Positions 24,662 through 33,622 are shown, counted from the stretch's first letter. The stretch is DNA of 37,300 nucleotides from GCA-002701455 sp964342575 (GCA_964342575.1 CAYFGZ010000021.1:1-37300), one strand, 5' to 3'. Numbers and translations: made by a program. Notes: a model not told the origin generated them from the letters alone.

Positions 24662-26053
24662 TTAAGACTCGAGCATTCGCCTTAAAAACTCAATCTCCTC
24701 GCTAAATCCTTTGTCAATAGCGCATAATTCGTCGACTTTTTTTACTGCATGTAAAACGGTGGTATGATCCCGACCACCAAATCTTCGGCCTATATCAGGA
24801 AGCGAGTGTTGAGTCAGTTGTTTCGACAAATACATAGCAATTTGCCTAGGTCTAGCGACAGCCCTCGACCGCCGAGCCGAGTGCATATCCCCCATTCTAA
24901 CTTGATAATGACTTGCAACCTGTCGCTGAATTTCTTCTACCGTCACTCGCCTATCGTAGGCCCGGAGCAAATCGTGCAACACTTCCTGAGTCGCCTCCAG
25001 AGTGATATCACGTCCTACAAGTGTAGCATGAGCGGCTATCCTATTCATTGCACCTTCTAATTCCCGCACATTTGACGTAATTTTGTGTGCTAGGAACTCC
25101 AAGACTTTCCCTGGAACATAAACACCCAATTTCTCCACCTTGGATTGTAATATACCCAATCTGAGTTCGTAGGTCGTTGGATGAATATCTGCCACTAACC
25201 CCCAACCAAGACGCGACCTCAACCGTTCTTCTAAACCCTCTAGATCAGTGGGGGATTTGTCGGCTGAGATAACCACTTGTCTATTCTGATCCACCAAAGC
25301 GTTGAACGTATGAAAAAATTCCTCCTGAGTAGAATCTTTCCCTCCAATAAACTGGACATCATCAATCATTAAGACATCAACCGATCTAAATTGATCCTTA
25401 AATGCCATTGTATCCTTGAAGCGAAGTGCACGAATAAATTGGTACATAAATTTCTCAGCCGACAAGTAGAGAACGCGGCGTGACGGATCTCTTCTTCGGA
25501 TCTCCCAGGCGATCGAGTGCATCAGGTGAGTTTTCCCCAACCCGACGGCTCCATATAAGAATAGAGGATTGAAATGAACTTCATCACTACCCGATACTCG
25601 CTGGGCAGCAGCGTAAGCCAGTTCATTGGGTTTCCCGACTACAAAATTTTCGAATGTGAACCTAGCGTCAAGTGAAGCTTCAAGTGAATTGTCTTCTTTA
25701 GTTTTCGTATTTAGTGGATTAAGCACCATTTGGCCGAAATCAGAATTTTCTTCCTGTTGTCCGTCAACTGAATTTTGGGGCTCATTTGTTGTATTCGTAG
25801 TGACGACTACAGCTTCTATTTCTTCATTGCTTTCTCTGATCCAAGCGACCCGTATTCTTTCGGAATACTGTGACAGTATCCGTTCTTGCATAAACGCTGT
25901 TGGCGCCACCAAAACTACCCGACCATCTTTTACTTGACTCAGCACAAGGGGCTTCAACCAACTTCGATATACCGACTCTCCATATTCTTGGCGAAGCTTG
26001 GCGCGAACTCGCGCCCAGATTTTATCTGAAGGAATTCGGCGTTCTTCAGACAA
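24662..26053 (-). CDS. dnaA: Chromosomal replication initiator protein DnaA
   Basis: DnaA binds origin boxes and opens oriC. Domain I spans about 10-85 (WARVRAKLRQEYGESVYRSW), with a variable linker to about 128. The AAA+ core has Walker A GAVGLGKT (168-175) and Walker B LMIDDVQF (Asp231, Asp232). Domain IV holds the signature GRRFGGRDHTTVLHAVKKV with DHTT at 429-432. The 463-residue length is normal. The start is TTG at 26053 with a strong GGGGAGGG about 8 bases upstream; no ATG lies near the N-terminal family sequence. A 6-bp hairpin (26078-26092) lies close to the ribosome binding site in the 5' leader. Confidence 0.97.
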   Translation of the reverse strand: MSEERRIPSDKIWARVRAKLRQEYGESVYRSWLKPLVLSQVKDGRVVLVAPTAFMQERILSQYSERIRVAWIRESNEEIEAVVVTTNTTNEPQNSVDGQQEENSDFGQMVLNPLNTKTKEDNSLEASLDARFTFENFVVGKPNELAYAAAQRVSGSDEVHFNPLFLYGAVGLGKTHLMHSIAWEIRRRDPSRRVLYLSAEKFMYQFIRALRFKDTMAFKDQFRSVDVLMIDDVQFIGGKDSTQEEFFHTFNALVDQNRQVVISADKSPTDLEGLEERLRSRLGWGLVADIHPTTYELRLGILQSKVEKLGVYVPGKVLEFLAHKITSNVRELEGAMNRIAAHATLVGRDITLEATQEVLHDLLRAYDRRVTVEEIQRQVASHYQVRMGDMHSARRSRAVARPRQIAMYLSKQLTQHSLPDIGRRFGGRDHTTVLHAVKKVDELCAIDKGFSEEIEFLRRMLES

Positions 26054-26485
26054 GTTACACGCCCTCCCCTCAGGCTTCAGCCATAGTGGCTGCGGTTACA
26101 AGACCATTCGGACCCCATCCGATTTGCAGAATTTGCTGAATGGCACGGTCTTTTAATACTAATTTTCTTTTTAGAATCTATCGTATACCGTGGGACTACG
26201 TTAAGCTATGACTCACCATTGTGGCAACCTTTCAAACACAAAAAAAATACAAAATTTGCTCTTTTTTTAGTACCGCTCTAGGTTCTTTTCTAGAATCAAT
26301 AAGTTGCCCCATGAAATATAGATATCATGATAACTGAGAACTATTCGCGCTTGGAATTTCACCACTATTCGATTTCCAGAATGGAAATAAATCCAAACAT
26401 TCCACCCCACTAATTTTTTTATCATGAATCGCCAGTGGCGGCCCATTAATCTGCCGCTACACCGTACTAAATTTCTTAAAAAATC
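26054..26485. other. 432-base AT-rich region between rpsT and dnaA
   Basis: This is the dnaA upstream region and the likely site of its promoter. I searched for TTATNCACA boxes on both strands and saw none better than six of nine bases (TGTGGCAAC near 26220). A hairpin CAGCCA-TAG-TGGCTG lies at 26078-26092, and a GCGGC/GCCGC dyad lies near 26438-26457 downstream of rpsT. No further gene was recognised. oriC is not supported here. Confidence 0.5.
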
Positions 26486-26752
26486 CTAGGCTGTTAAAGC
26501 CTTTATTCCCTTTGAGAGGCGTGACAACTTTCGAGCGGCAGTATTCTTTAATAATACCCCCCGTGTAACTCCTCGATGGAGTTCGGGTTGCGCCAACTTA
26601 AGTGCTTCCGCAGCAAGTTCTTTATCTCCAGCTGCTATCGCCGCTTCCACTTTTTTTACGAACGTTCGGATACGAGATATGCGAGCGTGATTAATGACGC
26701 GCTTTCTTTCATTCCGAACTATTCGCTTTTTTGCCGACTTGTGCTGAGCCAT
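26486..26752 (-). CDS. rpsT: 30S ribosomal protein S20
   Basis: S20 is a primary binding protein of the small ribosomal subunit. The 88-residue, highly basic protein opens with MAQHKSAKKRIVRNERKRVI, the family start, and ends with AARKLSRLSKGIKAL. It lies between the enoyl-CoA hydratase gene and dnaA, a common alphaproteobacterial position. It has its own promoter (26792-26820) and a hairpin just ahead of its ribosome binding site. Confidence 0.97.
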   Translation of the reverse strand: MAQHKSAKKRIVRNERKRVINHARISRIRTFVKKVEAAIAAGDKELAAEALKLAQPELHRGVTRGVLLKNTAARKLSRLSKGIKALTA

Positions 26753-26766
26753 ATCTATTTCCCAAA

Positions 26767-26783
26767 TTCCTTTTCCAAAGGAA
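26767..26783 (-). promoter_or_regulatory. Hairpin in the rpsT leader
   Basis: TTCCTTT and AAAGGAA pair as a perfect 7-bp stem around a 3-base loop within the rpsT 5' leader, about 15 bases ahead of the ATG. The 3' arm is an AAAGGAA purine run close to the ribosome binding region. It may modulate S20 translation; this is inference. Confidence 0.35.
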
Positions 26784-26791
26784 CGAAAGGC

Positions 26792-26820
26792 CTTATAAAC
26801 ACACTCAGGCCCGTCGTCAA
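26792..26820 (-). promoter_or_regulatory. Predicted rpsT promoter
   Basis: On the minus strand TTGACG (26815-26820) and TATAAG (26792-26797) are separated by 17 bases. Transcription would start near 26785, about 33 bases ahead of rpsT. The upstream enoyl-CoA hydratase gene ends only about 20 bases before this promoter, so rpsT has its own transcription start. Confidence 0.7.
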
Positions 26821-26841
26821 CGATGAATACTTCTCTTTATA

Positions 26842-27618
26842 TTAGCGATGTTTAAAGTTTGGCTCTCTCTTTTCAGAAAATGCTGCCATTCCTTCTTTTT
26901 GATCCTCTGTTGCAAAGGTTGAATGAAATAAACGGCGTTCAAATTTTACTCCCTCTGCCAGTGTCGTCTCATAGGACTTGTTTACAGATTCTTTAGCCAT
27001 AAGAACCGCGGGTCGAGATAAATCCGCTATTTTTTCTGCAACTTTCATAACCTCCTTCATAAGATCTCCGAGGGGGACCACACGACTAACTAAACCAGAC
27101 CTTTCGGCTTCCTCGGCATCCATCATTCTTCCCGTGAGACACATTTCCATTGCTTTTGATTTCCCAACAAACCTCGTTAACCTTTGAGTCCCTCCCGCTC
27201 CTGGGATCGTTCCAATGGTTATTTCCGGCTGCCCAAATTTCGCATTATCGGCTGCTATTATAAAGTCACACATCATAGCAATTTCACAACCACCTCCTAA
27301 AGCGTAACCAGATACAGCAGCAATGATAGGCTTCCTAACCTTTGAAATATGTTCCCAAGCAACAGTGATGAAATCTTCCAAATACGCTTCCATAAACGTC
27401 TTGGATTGCATCTCTTTGATATCTGCTCCAGCCGCAAATGCCTTGTCAGATCCAGTTATCACCATACAGCCAATAGTTTCATCACTATCTAAATCTGTAA
27501 GAGCCATCTGCAGTTCACGGGTAAGCTCTGCCGACAGGGCATTGAGTGATTTTGGGCGATTCAACGTTATCACCCCAATAGCCTCTCTGCGTTCGACGAT
27601 GATATTTTCATAACCCAT
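26842..27618 (-). CDS. Enoyl-CoA hydratase
   Basis: This crotonase-family enzyme hydrates trans-2-enoyl-CoA to 3-hydroxyacyl-CoA in fatty-acid beta-oxidation. The 258-residue length fits. The oxyanion-hole region includes FAAGADIKEM near residue 61-70 and ALGGGCE near 106-112. The two catalytic glutamates are Glu112 and Glu132, spaced as in rat mitochondrial enoyl-CoA hydratase. It sits between rpsT and the exported small protein gene, on the same strand as mutM. Context does not add a more specific substrate. Confidence 0.92.
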   Translation of the reverse strand: MGYENIIVERREAIGVITLNRPKSLNALSAELTRELQMALTDLDSDETIGCMVITGSDKAFAAGADIKEMQSKTFMEAYLEDFITVAWEHISKVRKPIIAAVSGYALGGGCEIAMMCDFIIAADNAKFGQPEITIGTIPGAGGTQRLTRFVGKSKAMEMCLTGRMMDAEEAERSGLVSRVVPLGDLMKEVMKVAEKIADLSRPAVLMAKESVNKSYETTLAEGVKFERRLFHSTFATEDQKEGMAAFSEKREPNFKHR

Positions 27619-27683
27619 TTCTTATCTCCGATAATTTTTAAATAACTGTTCTCTATACGAGAAATTTTGAACAATATCTCAGC

Positions 27684-28061
27684 TCAATACGGCTCCAAGG
27701 AAAACTGCACTACCAGTTTATGTCCATCTGGAAAAAAATCTAAAGCCAAAACTTCCGAATCTCTAAAAAATCGACCATCCGTCTTTTTTTTCCAACCCAA
27801 TTGTTTCAGTGACTCCTCATAAAAATCAAGAACCTCATCATGCCGACGGCTGGTCCGCGCAAAAGCTACAACTATCCTACCCCCAGCAGTATCGAACGAT
27901 AAATTCGCTTCTCTAATTTCATTCATATCAGGCATTATAGGTAGATCGCTAAAACCTGAAACAAATTTATCCGATGCCAAACCTACTGAAAATGGCCACA
28001 ATATCGTCATGACCAAGGCGGCACTTATTCCAAATCGAGGAAACAGCTTAAATTTAAACAT
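27684..28061 (-). CDS. Exported small protein of unknown function
   Basis: This 125-residue protein has an N-terminal signal peptide (about 1-30, with KFKLFPRFGISAALVMTILW and a VGLASD cleavage region), so it should be periplasmic. The mature part has a mixed alpha/beta pattern (VLDFYEESLKQLGWKK then RDSEVLALDFF). It starts 15 bases after mutM, which suggests one transcript. Short exported proteins of this kind occur next to mutM in related genomes by recollection. No function is recognised. Confidence 0.7.
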   Translation of the reverse strand: MFKFKLFPRFGISAALVMTILWPFSVGLASDKFVSGFSDLPIMPDMNEIREANLSFDTAGGRIVVAFARTSRRHDEVLDFYEESLKQLGWKKKTDGRFFRDSEVLALDFFPDGHKLVVQFSLEPY

Positions 28062-28076
28062 AATGCCTCTTCTATA

Positions 28077-28907
28077 TTATCGTTGACACGCAGCACAGTA
28101 AAAAGTTGCTCGGCCTGCCTGGACAATACGCCTTATTTTTCCACGACATTCATCATTTGGACAGCATTCTCCTTCACGCCCATAAACTTTGAATTGGTTC
28201 TGAAAATACCCAATTTCACCTGAAGTTTGAACGTGATCCCTCAAACTCGATCCACCTACCTGTATAGCGTCTCGCAGAACATCACGTATGGCAGAAACCA
28301 GTCGATCTAACTTTTTTCCCCTAGTATTCGACGCTAAACGCTTTGGAGAAATTCCCGACCGATACAGTGCCTCACACGCATAAATATTACCTAGTCCTGC
28401 AACAACCGTCTGATCGAGTAGGACGCTCTTTATAGGTGACGTTCGTCCCCGCAACCCTGCACTTAAAACAGCACTGTTAAATTGGTTGCTCATAGGCTCA
28501 GGTCCTAGTCGCTTTATCATTTTATGGTCAGCCAACTTATCAATCCAAGTTAAATCGATCGATCCAAAACGCCGTGGATCGTTATACCGAATAGTAATAC
28601 CGTCATCTGTAGTGAAAACCAAATGATCATGCTTGTGCAACGTCCGTGGCCTTTTATCGGAAACAAGCATATTCCCTGACATACCAAGATGGAGAATTAC
28701 AACCGCTCTACTATCAAGATGCCAAAGGATAAATTTGGCGCGGCGCTCCAGTTGGAGCACGCGTTTTCCTAGAAGATTTTTTCTTAAAGAGCTTGGTATG
28801 GGCCAGCGCAGGTCAGCACGCCTCTGTTCTACTTCTATCAATCGACGTCCTTCAAGCACCGGCTTCAAGCCCCGCATTACTGTTTCTACCTCAGGTAATT
28901 CTGGCAT
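28077..28907 (-). CDS. mutM: Formamidopyrimidine-DNA glycosylase
   Basis: MutM (Fpg) removes 8-oxoguanine and other oxidised purines and nicks the strand. The start must be the ATG at 28907, since the active nucleophile is the proline exposed after Met removal: MPELPEVETVMRGLKP. A longer frame to 28943 would bury it. The 276-residue length fits. The helix-two-turn-helix region includes VVAGLGNIYACEALYRSGI. The C-terminal zinc finger has cysteines in GECCPNDEC and FYCAACQR. It is divergent from ubiE and followed by the exported small protein gene. Confidence 0.95.
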   Translation of the reverse strand: MPELPEVETVMRGLKPVLEGRRLIEVEQRRADLRWPIPSSLRKNLLGKRVLQLERRAKFILWHLDSRAVVILHLGMSGNMLVSDKRPRTLHKHDHLVFTTDDGITIRYNDPRRFGSIDLTWIDKLADHKMIKRLGPEPMSNQFNSAVLSAGLRGRTSPIKSVLLDQTVVAGLGNIYACEALYRSGISPKRLASNTRGKKLDRLVSAIRDVLRDAIQVGGSSLRDHVQTSGEIGYFQNQFKVYGREGECCPNDECRGKIRRIVQAGRATFYCAACQR

Positions 28908-29091
28908 ATTAAATTTGATCTTTCGTCGATTTTGAAGAGACATTTCTCATTAACTATTTTCCATACACTAGAGCCCATGGGGTTGCCTCCTAGCATAAGG
29001 CGGCTTAGAAGTTAACTAACTTTCTAGTAATTATAAAAACTGAGCAATTAATGGTATCAAAAAGCAAATTTATAGGAAAAACATTTCAACC

Positions 29092-29841
29092 ATGTCTACA
29101 GCTGATGAAGAAACTACGCATTTTGGATTTAAGGAGGTAATTAAAACCGAAAAAGAGCAAATGGTCCGCAATGTCTTCAACTCGGTTTCCTCTAAATATG
29201 ACATCATGAACGACCTCATGAGTCTTGGCATCCATCGATTGTGGAAAAATGCTTTAATAAATTGGCTATCACCCCAAGCTCATTATACGTTGCTTGACGT
29301 AGCCGGTGGAACAGGGGACATAGCCTTTCGGTACAAAAAGATGGGCGGTGGTTTCACAATAGTATGCGATATCAATGACAAAATGCTAGAGAAAGGAAGA
29401 CAAAAACTAGCTAAAGATAAATACGCAGCCGATATAAACTGGATTTGCGGTGACGCAGAAGGCTTGCCTTTTCCCGATAGATCTTTCGACGTCTATACCA
29501 TCGCATTCGGGTTACGTAATGTAACTAATATTTCAAAAGCTCTGCAAGAAGCCCAGCGAGTTTTGCGTCCGGGTGGACGCTTCTTATGTCTAGAGTTTAG
29601 CCGGCTCGCTGTATCAGCTATTAAGCCATTATATGACTCATATTCTTTTAAAATCCTCCCGGAAATAGGCAGCTTTGTAGCCAATGACAGGGAAGCATAT
29701 GTTTATTTAGCAGAAAGTATCAGAAAATTCCCAAACCAACGTAATCTCATTGGATTGATGAAAGAGGCTGGATTAGAACGGGCTCAATATCGGAATTTAT
29801 CCGGCGGTGTCGCTGCAATCCATTCCGCCTGGCGGCTTTAG
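29092..29841 (+). CDS. ubiE: Ubiquinone/menaquinone C-methyltransferase
   Basis: UbiE carries out the SAM-dependent C-methylation step of ubiquinone synthesis. The 249-residue protein has motif I LLDVAGGTGDIAF near 67-79, FGLRNVTN near 140 and RVLRPGGRFLCLEFS near 157-171. The N-terminal VRNVFNSVSSKYDIMNDLMS is typical. It is divergent from mutM and followed by ubiB after 8 bases, an arrangement that puts the two ubiquinone genes in one operon. An AAGTTA-AC-TAACTT dyad lies at 29009-29022 upstream. Confidence 0.95.
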   Translation: MSTADEETTHFGFKEVIKTEKEQMVRNVFNSVSSKYDIMNDLMSLGIHRLWKNALINWLSPQAHYTLLDVAGGTGDIAFRYKKMGGGFTIVCDINDKMLEKGRQKLAKDKYAADINWICGDAEGLPFPDRSFDVYTIAFGLRNVTNISKALQEAQRVLRPGGRFLCLEFSRLAVSAIKPLYDSYSFKILPEIGSFVANDREAYVYLAESIRKFPNQRNLIGLMKEAGLERAQYRNLSGGVAAIHSAWRL

Positions 29842-29849
29842 GGGTTTAT

Positions 29850-31403
29850 ATGTTGCGGCTCATTTTTAATTTAAGCGTTTTCACGACATTAATAATTAAA
29901 CTAGTACGCTACAACGTGTTAGCGTTTTCTCCCAGTGCAAAAATAAATCCGTTTTTCCGCTATCTATTTTCGATATTATATCTATTCCGTAATCGCCAAT
30001 TCGATGAGCTTCACTGGGGTGACCGGTTGACCAAATGCCTGATAGAATTAGGTCCCAGTTTTATCAAATTTGGCCAAACATTGGCCACCCGTTCCGACCT
30101 CCTGGGTGATGAGTCTGCCACTGCTCTCAGCCTTCTTCAGGATAGGCTCCCACCATTCCCCTTTTCTGAGGCTAAAACTACCGTCGAACAGGAGCTTGGA
30201 TTTCCAACTGAACAATTATTTTCATCGTTCAACGAAAGTCCTGTTGCTGCAGCTTCAATCGCGCAAGTCCATTATGCTATTACTGTCGAGGGTAATGAGG
30301 TAGCCGTTAAAATTCTTAGGCCAAATATTGAAATACAGTTTTCGCGGGATATTGGATTATTCTTTTTGTTGGCGCGGATATTAGAATACTTGGCACCTAC
30401 GACACGGCGTTTTCATCCAGTCCAAATCGTTGAAGTATTTTCCAAAACAGTGGAACTTGAACTGGATCTTAGAATGGAGGCCAGTGCTGCCTCAGAACTG
30501 GCCGATAATTTCAAAGATGATCTAAATTTCAAGGTTCCTCAAATCGATTGGAAAAGGACATCCCGGCGTGTTCTAACGCTGGAAAAACTGTCAGGATACC
30601 GCCCAGATGATAGAGACGGACTTCTAAAGTCAGGCTTGCAGCCAAAAGAAATATTGAAGAAATCCGCGTGTATTTTTTTTCACCAAGTTTTTAGAGACGG
30701 TTTTTTTCATGCCGATATGCATCCCGGAAATGTATTTGTCTTGAAAGATGGACGAATAGCTCCTGTTGATTTTGGAATAATGGGCAGACTAGACATAAAA
30801 ACGCGATTTTTTTTGGCCGACATGTTAACTGGTTTTTTGACAAGGGATTATCGCCGAGTAGCTGAAGTACATTTTCAAGCAGGATATGTCCCTCGTGATC
30901 AATCCGTCGAAGTGTTTGCTCAGGCATGCAGGTCCATCGGGGAACCTATTTTAGGGTTACCACTAGCCGAAATCTCTCTTGCTAAACTTCTATCTCAATT
31001 ATTTAGAATAACTGAACAATTTAGAATGGAAACCCAACCACAATTACTGTTATTGCAAAAAACAATGTTGGTTGCAGAAGGGGTTGGTCGTCAGGTTGAT
31101 TCGTCGGTAAATATTTGGGAACTAGCCCATCCACTAATCGAGCAATGGATGAACGAAAACAAGTCGGGCAAGGCTCAACTTCACCGAAGAGCGGCAGAGA
31201 TCTTACATTTTATGGAGCGATTGCCTGTCTTAGCTGAGAACACTGAAATCGTGATTAATCAGTTAGCCAAAGGGGACCTTAGAATGGACCCGAATATGAT
31301 TAGTTCATTTCAAAAACATAAACATAAAGTAGGCTGGAAGTATGGCTGGCTAGTTGGTTTCGGTTTACTTGTGGTGATATTTTTAAGCATAGCTCTTTCT
31401 TAA
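29850..31403 (+). CDS. ubiB: Ubiquinone biosynthesis protein kinase-like UbiB
   Basis: UbiB is an ABC1/ADCK-type atypical kinase needed for ubiquinone biosynthesis. The 517-residue length fits. Signatures are the KxGQ motif in FIKFGQTLATRSD near residue 72, the Ala-rich loop AAASIAQVHYA near 133, VAVKILRPNIE, and HADMHPGNVF followed by DFGIMGRL for the metal/catalytic loop. The C-terminus carries a likely membrane anchor (GWLVGFGLLVVIFLSIAL). It follows ubiE directly on the same strand. Confidence 0.95.
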   Translation: MLRLIFNLSVFTTLIIKLVRYNVLAFSPSAKINPFFRYLFSILYLFRNRQFDELHWGDRLTKCLIELGPSFIKFGQTLATRSDLLGDESATALSLLQDRLPPFPFSEAKTTVEQELGFPTEQLFSSFNESPVAAASIAQVHYAITVEGNEVAVKILRPNIEIQFSRDIGLFFLLARILEYLAPTTRRFHPVQIVEVFSKTVELELDLRMEASAASELADNFKDDLNFKVPQIDWKRTSRRVLTLEKLSGYRPDDRDGLLKSGLQPKEILKKSACIFFHQVFRDGFFHADMHPGNVFVLKDGRIAPVDFGIMGRLDIKTRFFLADMLTGFLTRDYRRVAEVHFQAGYVPRDQSVEVFAQACRSIGEPILGLPLAEISLAKLLSQLFRITEQFRMETQPQLLLLQKTMLVAEGVGRQVDSSVNIWELAHPLIEQWMNENKSGKAQLHRRAAEILHFMERLPVLAENTEIVINQLAKGDLRMDPNMISSFQKHKHKVGWKYGWLVGFGLLVVIFLSIALS

Positions 31404-31555
31404 GGCTTAGGTATCTTTTATGCTCAAACGGCAGCTAAATTTATCCCCATCGGTTCCAACACAGGTTCCCGGGTTTCTAATAGTTTTTTGGATCGATCAC
31501 TAATTGCCTTTGGCGCACCAATACATTTCTAAGCTGCACAACAACTGAGGGCTCA

Positions 31556-32734
31556 ATGACTCCATGGCTTAAATACGCGATAGGTGCCCACGCTGGACTT
31601 CTACTTGGAATGGGCCTTGGGAGATTTAGTTATACACCAATGATCCCTGTATTGATTGAGGCAGGCCATCTAACAGAAGCTGAAGCCGGTTATGTTGGCG
31701 CGCTAAATCTAAGTGGGTATGTGCTTGGGGCCTTTCTAGTCCCGTGGTTGGCTCGGCATTTGAATGAAGTTCGGTTAATAAGAATGTGTCTGTTTGCAAG
31801 CCTAATCACTTTGTTTGCGAGTATCTTGCCTTTTGGCTTCATTTGGCTCGCCATATGGCGTCTTTCCGCGGGAATACTTGTGTCAGCAATCATGATACTC
31901 TGTATTTCTTATGTTACAAGATATGCTCCCAACGAACGGGTAGCAATGGCGACAGCCATCAGCTTTACAGGCGTTGGGGTAGGAATTTTGTTCTCGGCTT
32001 CAATACTGCCTCATTTACTAAAATACGGAGTAGCATGGGGCTGGTCTGGAAGTGCACTGATAGGTGCTTTTGCTACTTTTATTGGCTTATGGGCTTGGAA
32101 TGGGGCTCCCGCACTTGAGGCTACCAGCAAAAAAAATGGAAGGACGGGAAGGCGATTATCTTCGGATGGGAAAAAACTAGTAACGGTACAAGCATTATTT
32201 TCGATCGGACTAATCCCACATTCTATTTATTGGGTTGATTACTTAGTAAGGGACCTTGGAAAATCAATTGAACAGGGAACATTACAATGGGTTTTAGTTG
32301 GAGTTGGCGGCCTGATGGGGACCATTTTCTGGGGAAAGTTAGCTGATCGAATTGGATTAAATGTAGCTCTTGTTTTAGTATTTGCGGCGTTGGCAAGTTC
32401 CGCTTTGCTACCTGTCTTTGCCAATGGAATAATTGCAATCATATTTTCCTCTTTAGTATTTGGATCACAACCCGGCTCAGCCGCGGTTATTGCAGGCCGC
32501 GCGCAAAGAGCGGTCGGCGAGGGAACTATGGTTGATCTCTGGCGCTATATGGTGATTGCGGTTGGCGGCGCTCAGATGATTGGGGGATTCGTTTTAGTTG
32601 AACTCTTTAATATGACTAACAATTATCTTCTGATTTTTGGAATTGGTGGTACAGCATTAGCATCGGCATCAATTATATGTGCCACACTTACGCCTGTTTC
32701 TGATTTTAAAACACACCAGACAAAAAGGTTATAA
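31556..32734 (+). CDS. YbfB/YjiJ-family MFS transporter
   Basis: This 392-residue inner-membrane protein has about 12 hydrophobic segments with the YbfB/YjiJ-type N-terminus HAGLLLGMGLGRFSYTPMIP, a hallmark of that group. The loop at about 188-207 is basic (KKNGRTGRRLSSDGKK). The substrate of these transporters is not firmly known. TGAGGG lies 5 bases before the ATG at 31556. The GST gene begins 2 bases after its stop, so they are likely one operon. The 150 bases upstream, after ubiB, hold no clear gene. Confidence 0.85.
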   Translation: MTPWLKYAIGAHAGLLLGMGLGRFSYTPMIPVLIEAGHLTEAEAGYVGALNLSGYVLGAFLVPWLARHLNEVRLIRMCLFASLITLFASILPFGFIWLAIWRLSAGILVSAIMILCISYVTRYAPNERVAMATAISFTGVGVGILFSASILPHLLKYGVAWGWSGSALIGAFATFIGLWAWNGAPALEATSKKNGRTGRRLSSDGKKLVTVQALFSIGLIPHSIYWVDYLVRDLGKSIEQGTLQWVLVGVGGLMGTIFWGKLADRIGLNVALVLVFAALASSALLPVFANGIIAIIFSSLVFGSQPGSAAVIAGRAQRAVGEGTMVDLWRYMVIAVGGAQMIGGFVLVELFNMTNNYLLIFGIGGTALASASIICATLTPVSDFKTHQTKRL

Positions 32735-32736
32735 AT

Positions 32737-33558
32737 ATGGCTGTTTTAAGAATCTTTTCGTATTTGCCTAATCCGCGCTTAATGAAAGCCACTATAGCAG
32801 CAAGGTTGTGCGATTTGGAGATAGAGATAAGAGGAGATCGGCCACGTGAGTTAAAGAACTGGCTCTGGGATTTTGATGCACACTTACTCACCGACGCAGA
32901 CCAGACCCGCTTGGACGTAATTTCTAGGCCCTCGCACACAGGGTTCGATAGCAAATTGCATAAAACCGAGTCATTCCTTAAAGCCCATCCCTTTGGAACC
33001 GTGCCTGCGGCCTTTAGCCCCGACGGTACGATAGGAATATTTGAATCGAATAGTATCCTTAGGGCAGTAGCCAGATTGGGCGCGGATAAATTTCCCCTCT
33101 ATGGAAAAGATTCTTACGAGGCTTCCCGTATAGATAGTTTTCTTGATGCAGCCCTCGTGTTGGCGCGCCAAAGTCAAATATATCTTCTATCATTATCCCA
33201 GAAAAACTGTGATAAAAGGATCCGTGATGAAACGGCAACCGCACTGGACATATTTTTAACTGGAATAGATGAAGCGGCCTCTGAAACTTCGGAAGGATTG
33301 ATTAATAATCGTCTAAGCATAGCTGATATCGCTTTTGTTTGTGAAATCTGTCAATTATCTCGCGACCGTGCCCATCTTCAAACTTTGGCAGATAATGAGC
33401 TAACCAAAGTTTACGATCGTTCTATGATGGAACAAAAATATCCGAATGCGATAACCCATTTTCAAAATCTCTGCCTGCACGGGGCTTTTGCCCCTGACAT
33501 CAATCCTTTGATGGAACAACTATCTAAACGGGAAGCTGATTTTGCATACAACCTATAG
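32737..33558 (+). CDS. Glutathione S-transferase family protein
   Basis: This 273-residue protein is a GST-like thioredoxin-fold protein. The N-terminus LRIFSYLPNPRLMKATIAAR gives the first strand and helix. The cis-proline region is FGTVPAA (Pro90) and the glutathione-site motif is ESNSIL (103-108). Between these the segment at about 33-78 is longer than in a standard GST fold. The C-terminal helical domain ends LSIADIAFVCEICQL and a long tail. It may conjugate glutathione to a compound moved by the neighbouring MFS transporter, but this is inference. It starts 2 bases after the transporter gene with AGGT ahead of the ATG. Confidence 0.8.
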   Translation: MAVLRIFSYLPNPRLMKATIAARLCDLEIEIRGDRPRELKNWLWDFDAHLLTDADQTRLDVISRPSHTGFDSKLHKTESFLKAHPFGTVPAAFSPDGTIGIFESNSILRAVARLGADKFPLYGKDSYEASRIDSFLDAALVLARQSQIYLLSLSQKNCDKRIRDETATALDIFLTGIDEAASETSEGLINNRLSIADIAFVCEICQLSRDRAHLQTLADNELTKVYDRSMMEQKYPNAITHFQNLCLHGAFAPDINPLMEQLSKREADFAYNL

Positions 33559-33606
33559 TAGCCTTTTCAGTATATTCTAGTGACAACAACTTTCCGAATT
33601 GATAGT

Positions 33607-33622
33607 TAGCGTAATTACGCTA
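33607..33622. repeat. 16-bp perfect palindrome across the ytoQ stop codon
   Basis: TAGCGTAATTACGCTA is fully self-complementary. It spans the stop codon (33615-33617) of the minus-strand YtoQ gene and lies in the 56-base gap after the convergent GST gene. It could be a protein-binding dyad or a weak transcript-end hairpin; no T tract follows. Confidence 0.6.

Noticed and set aside
26438..26457. A terminator for rpsT formed by GCGGC/GCCGC.
   Set aside because: No T tract follows on the minus strand and an alternative hairpin competes, so termination is not supported.
29001..29040. A promoter for ubiE with TTAACT and TATAAA.
   Set aside because: The spacing is only 14 bases, so it is not a credible pair; only the small dyad there was kept, as a comment.
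31420..31503. A 28-codon frame between ubiB and the MFS gene.
   Set aside because: No ribosome binding site and no similarity; random frames of this size are expected.
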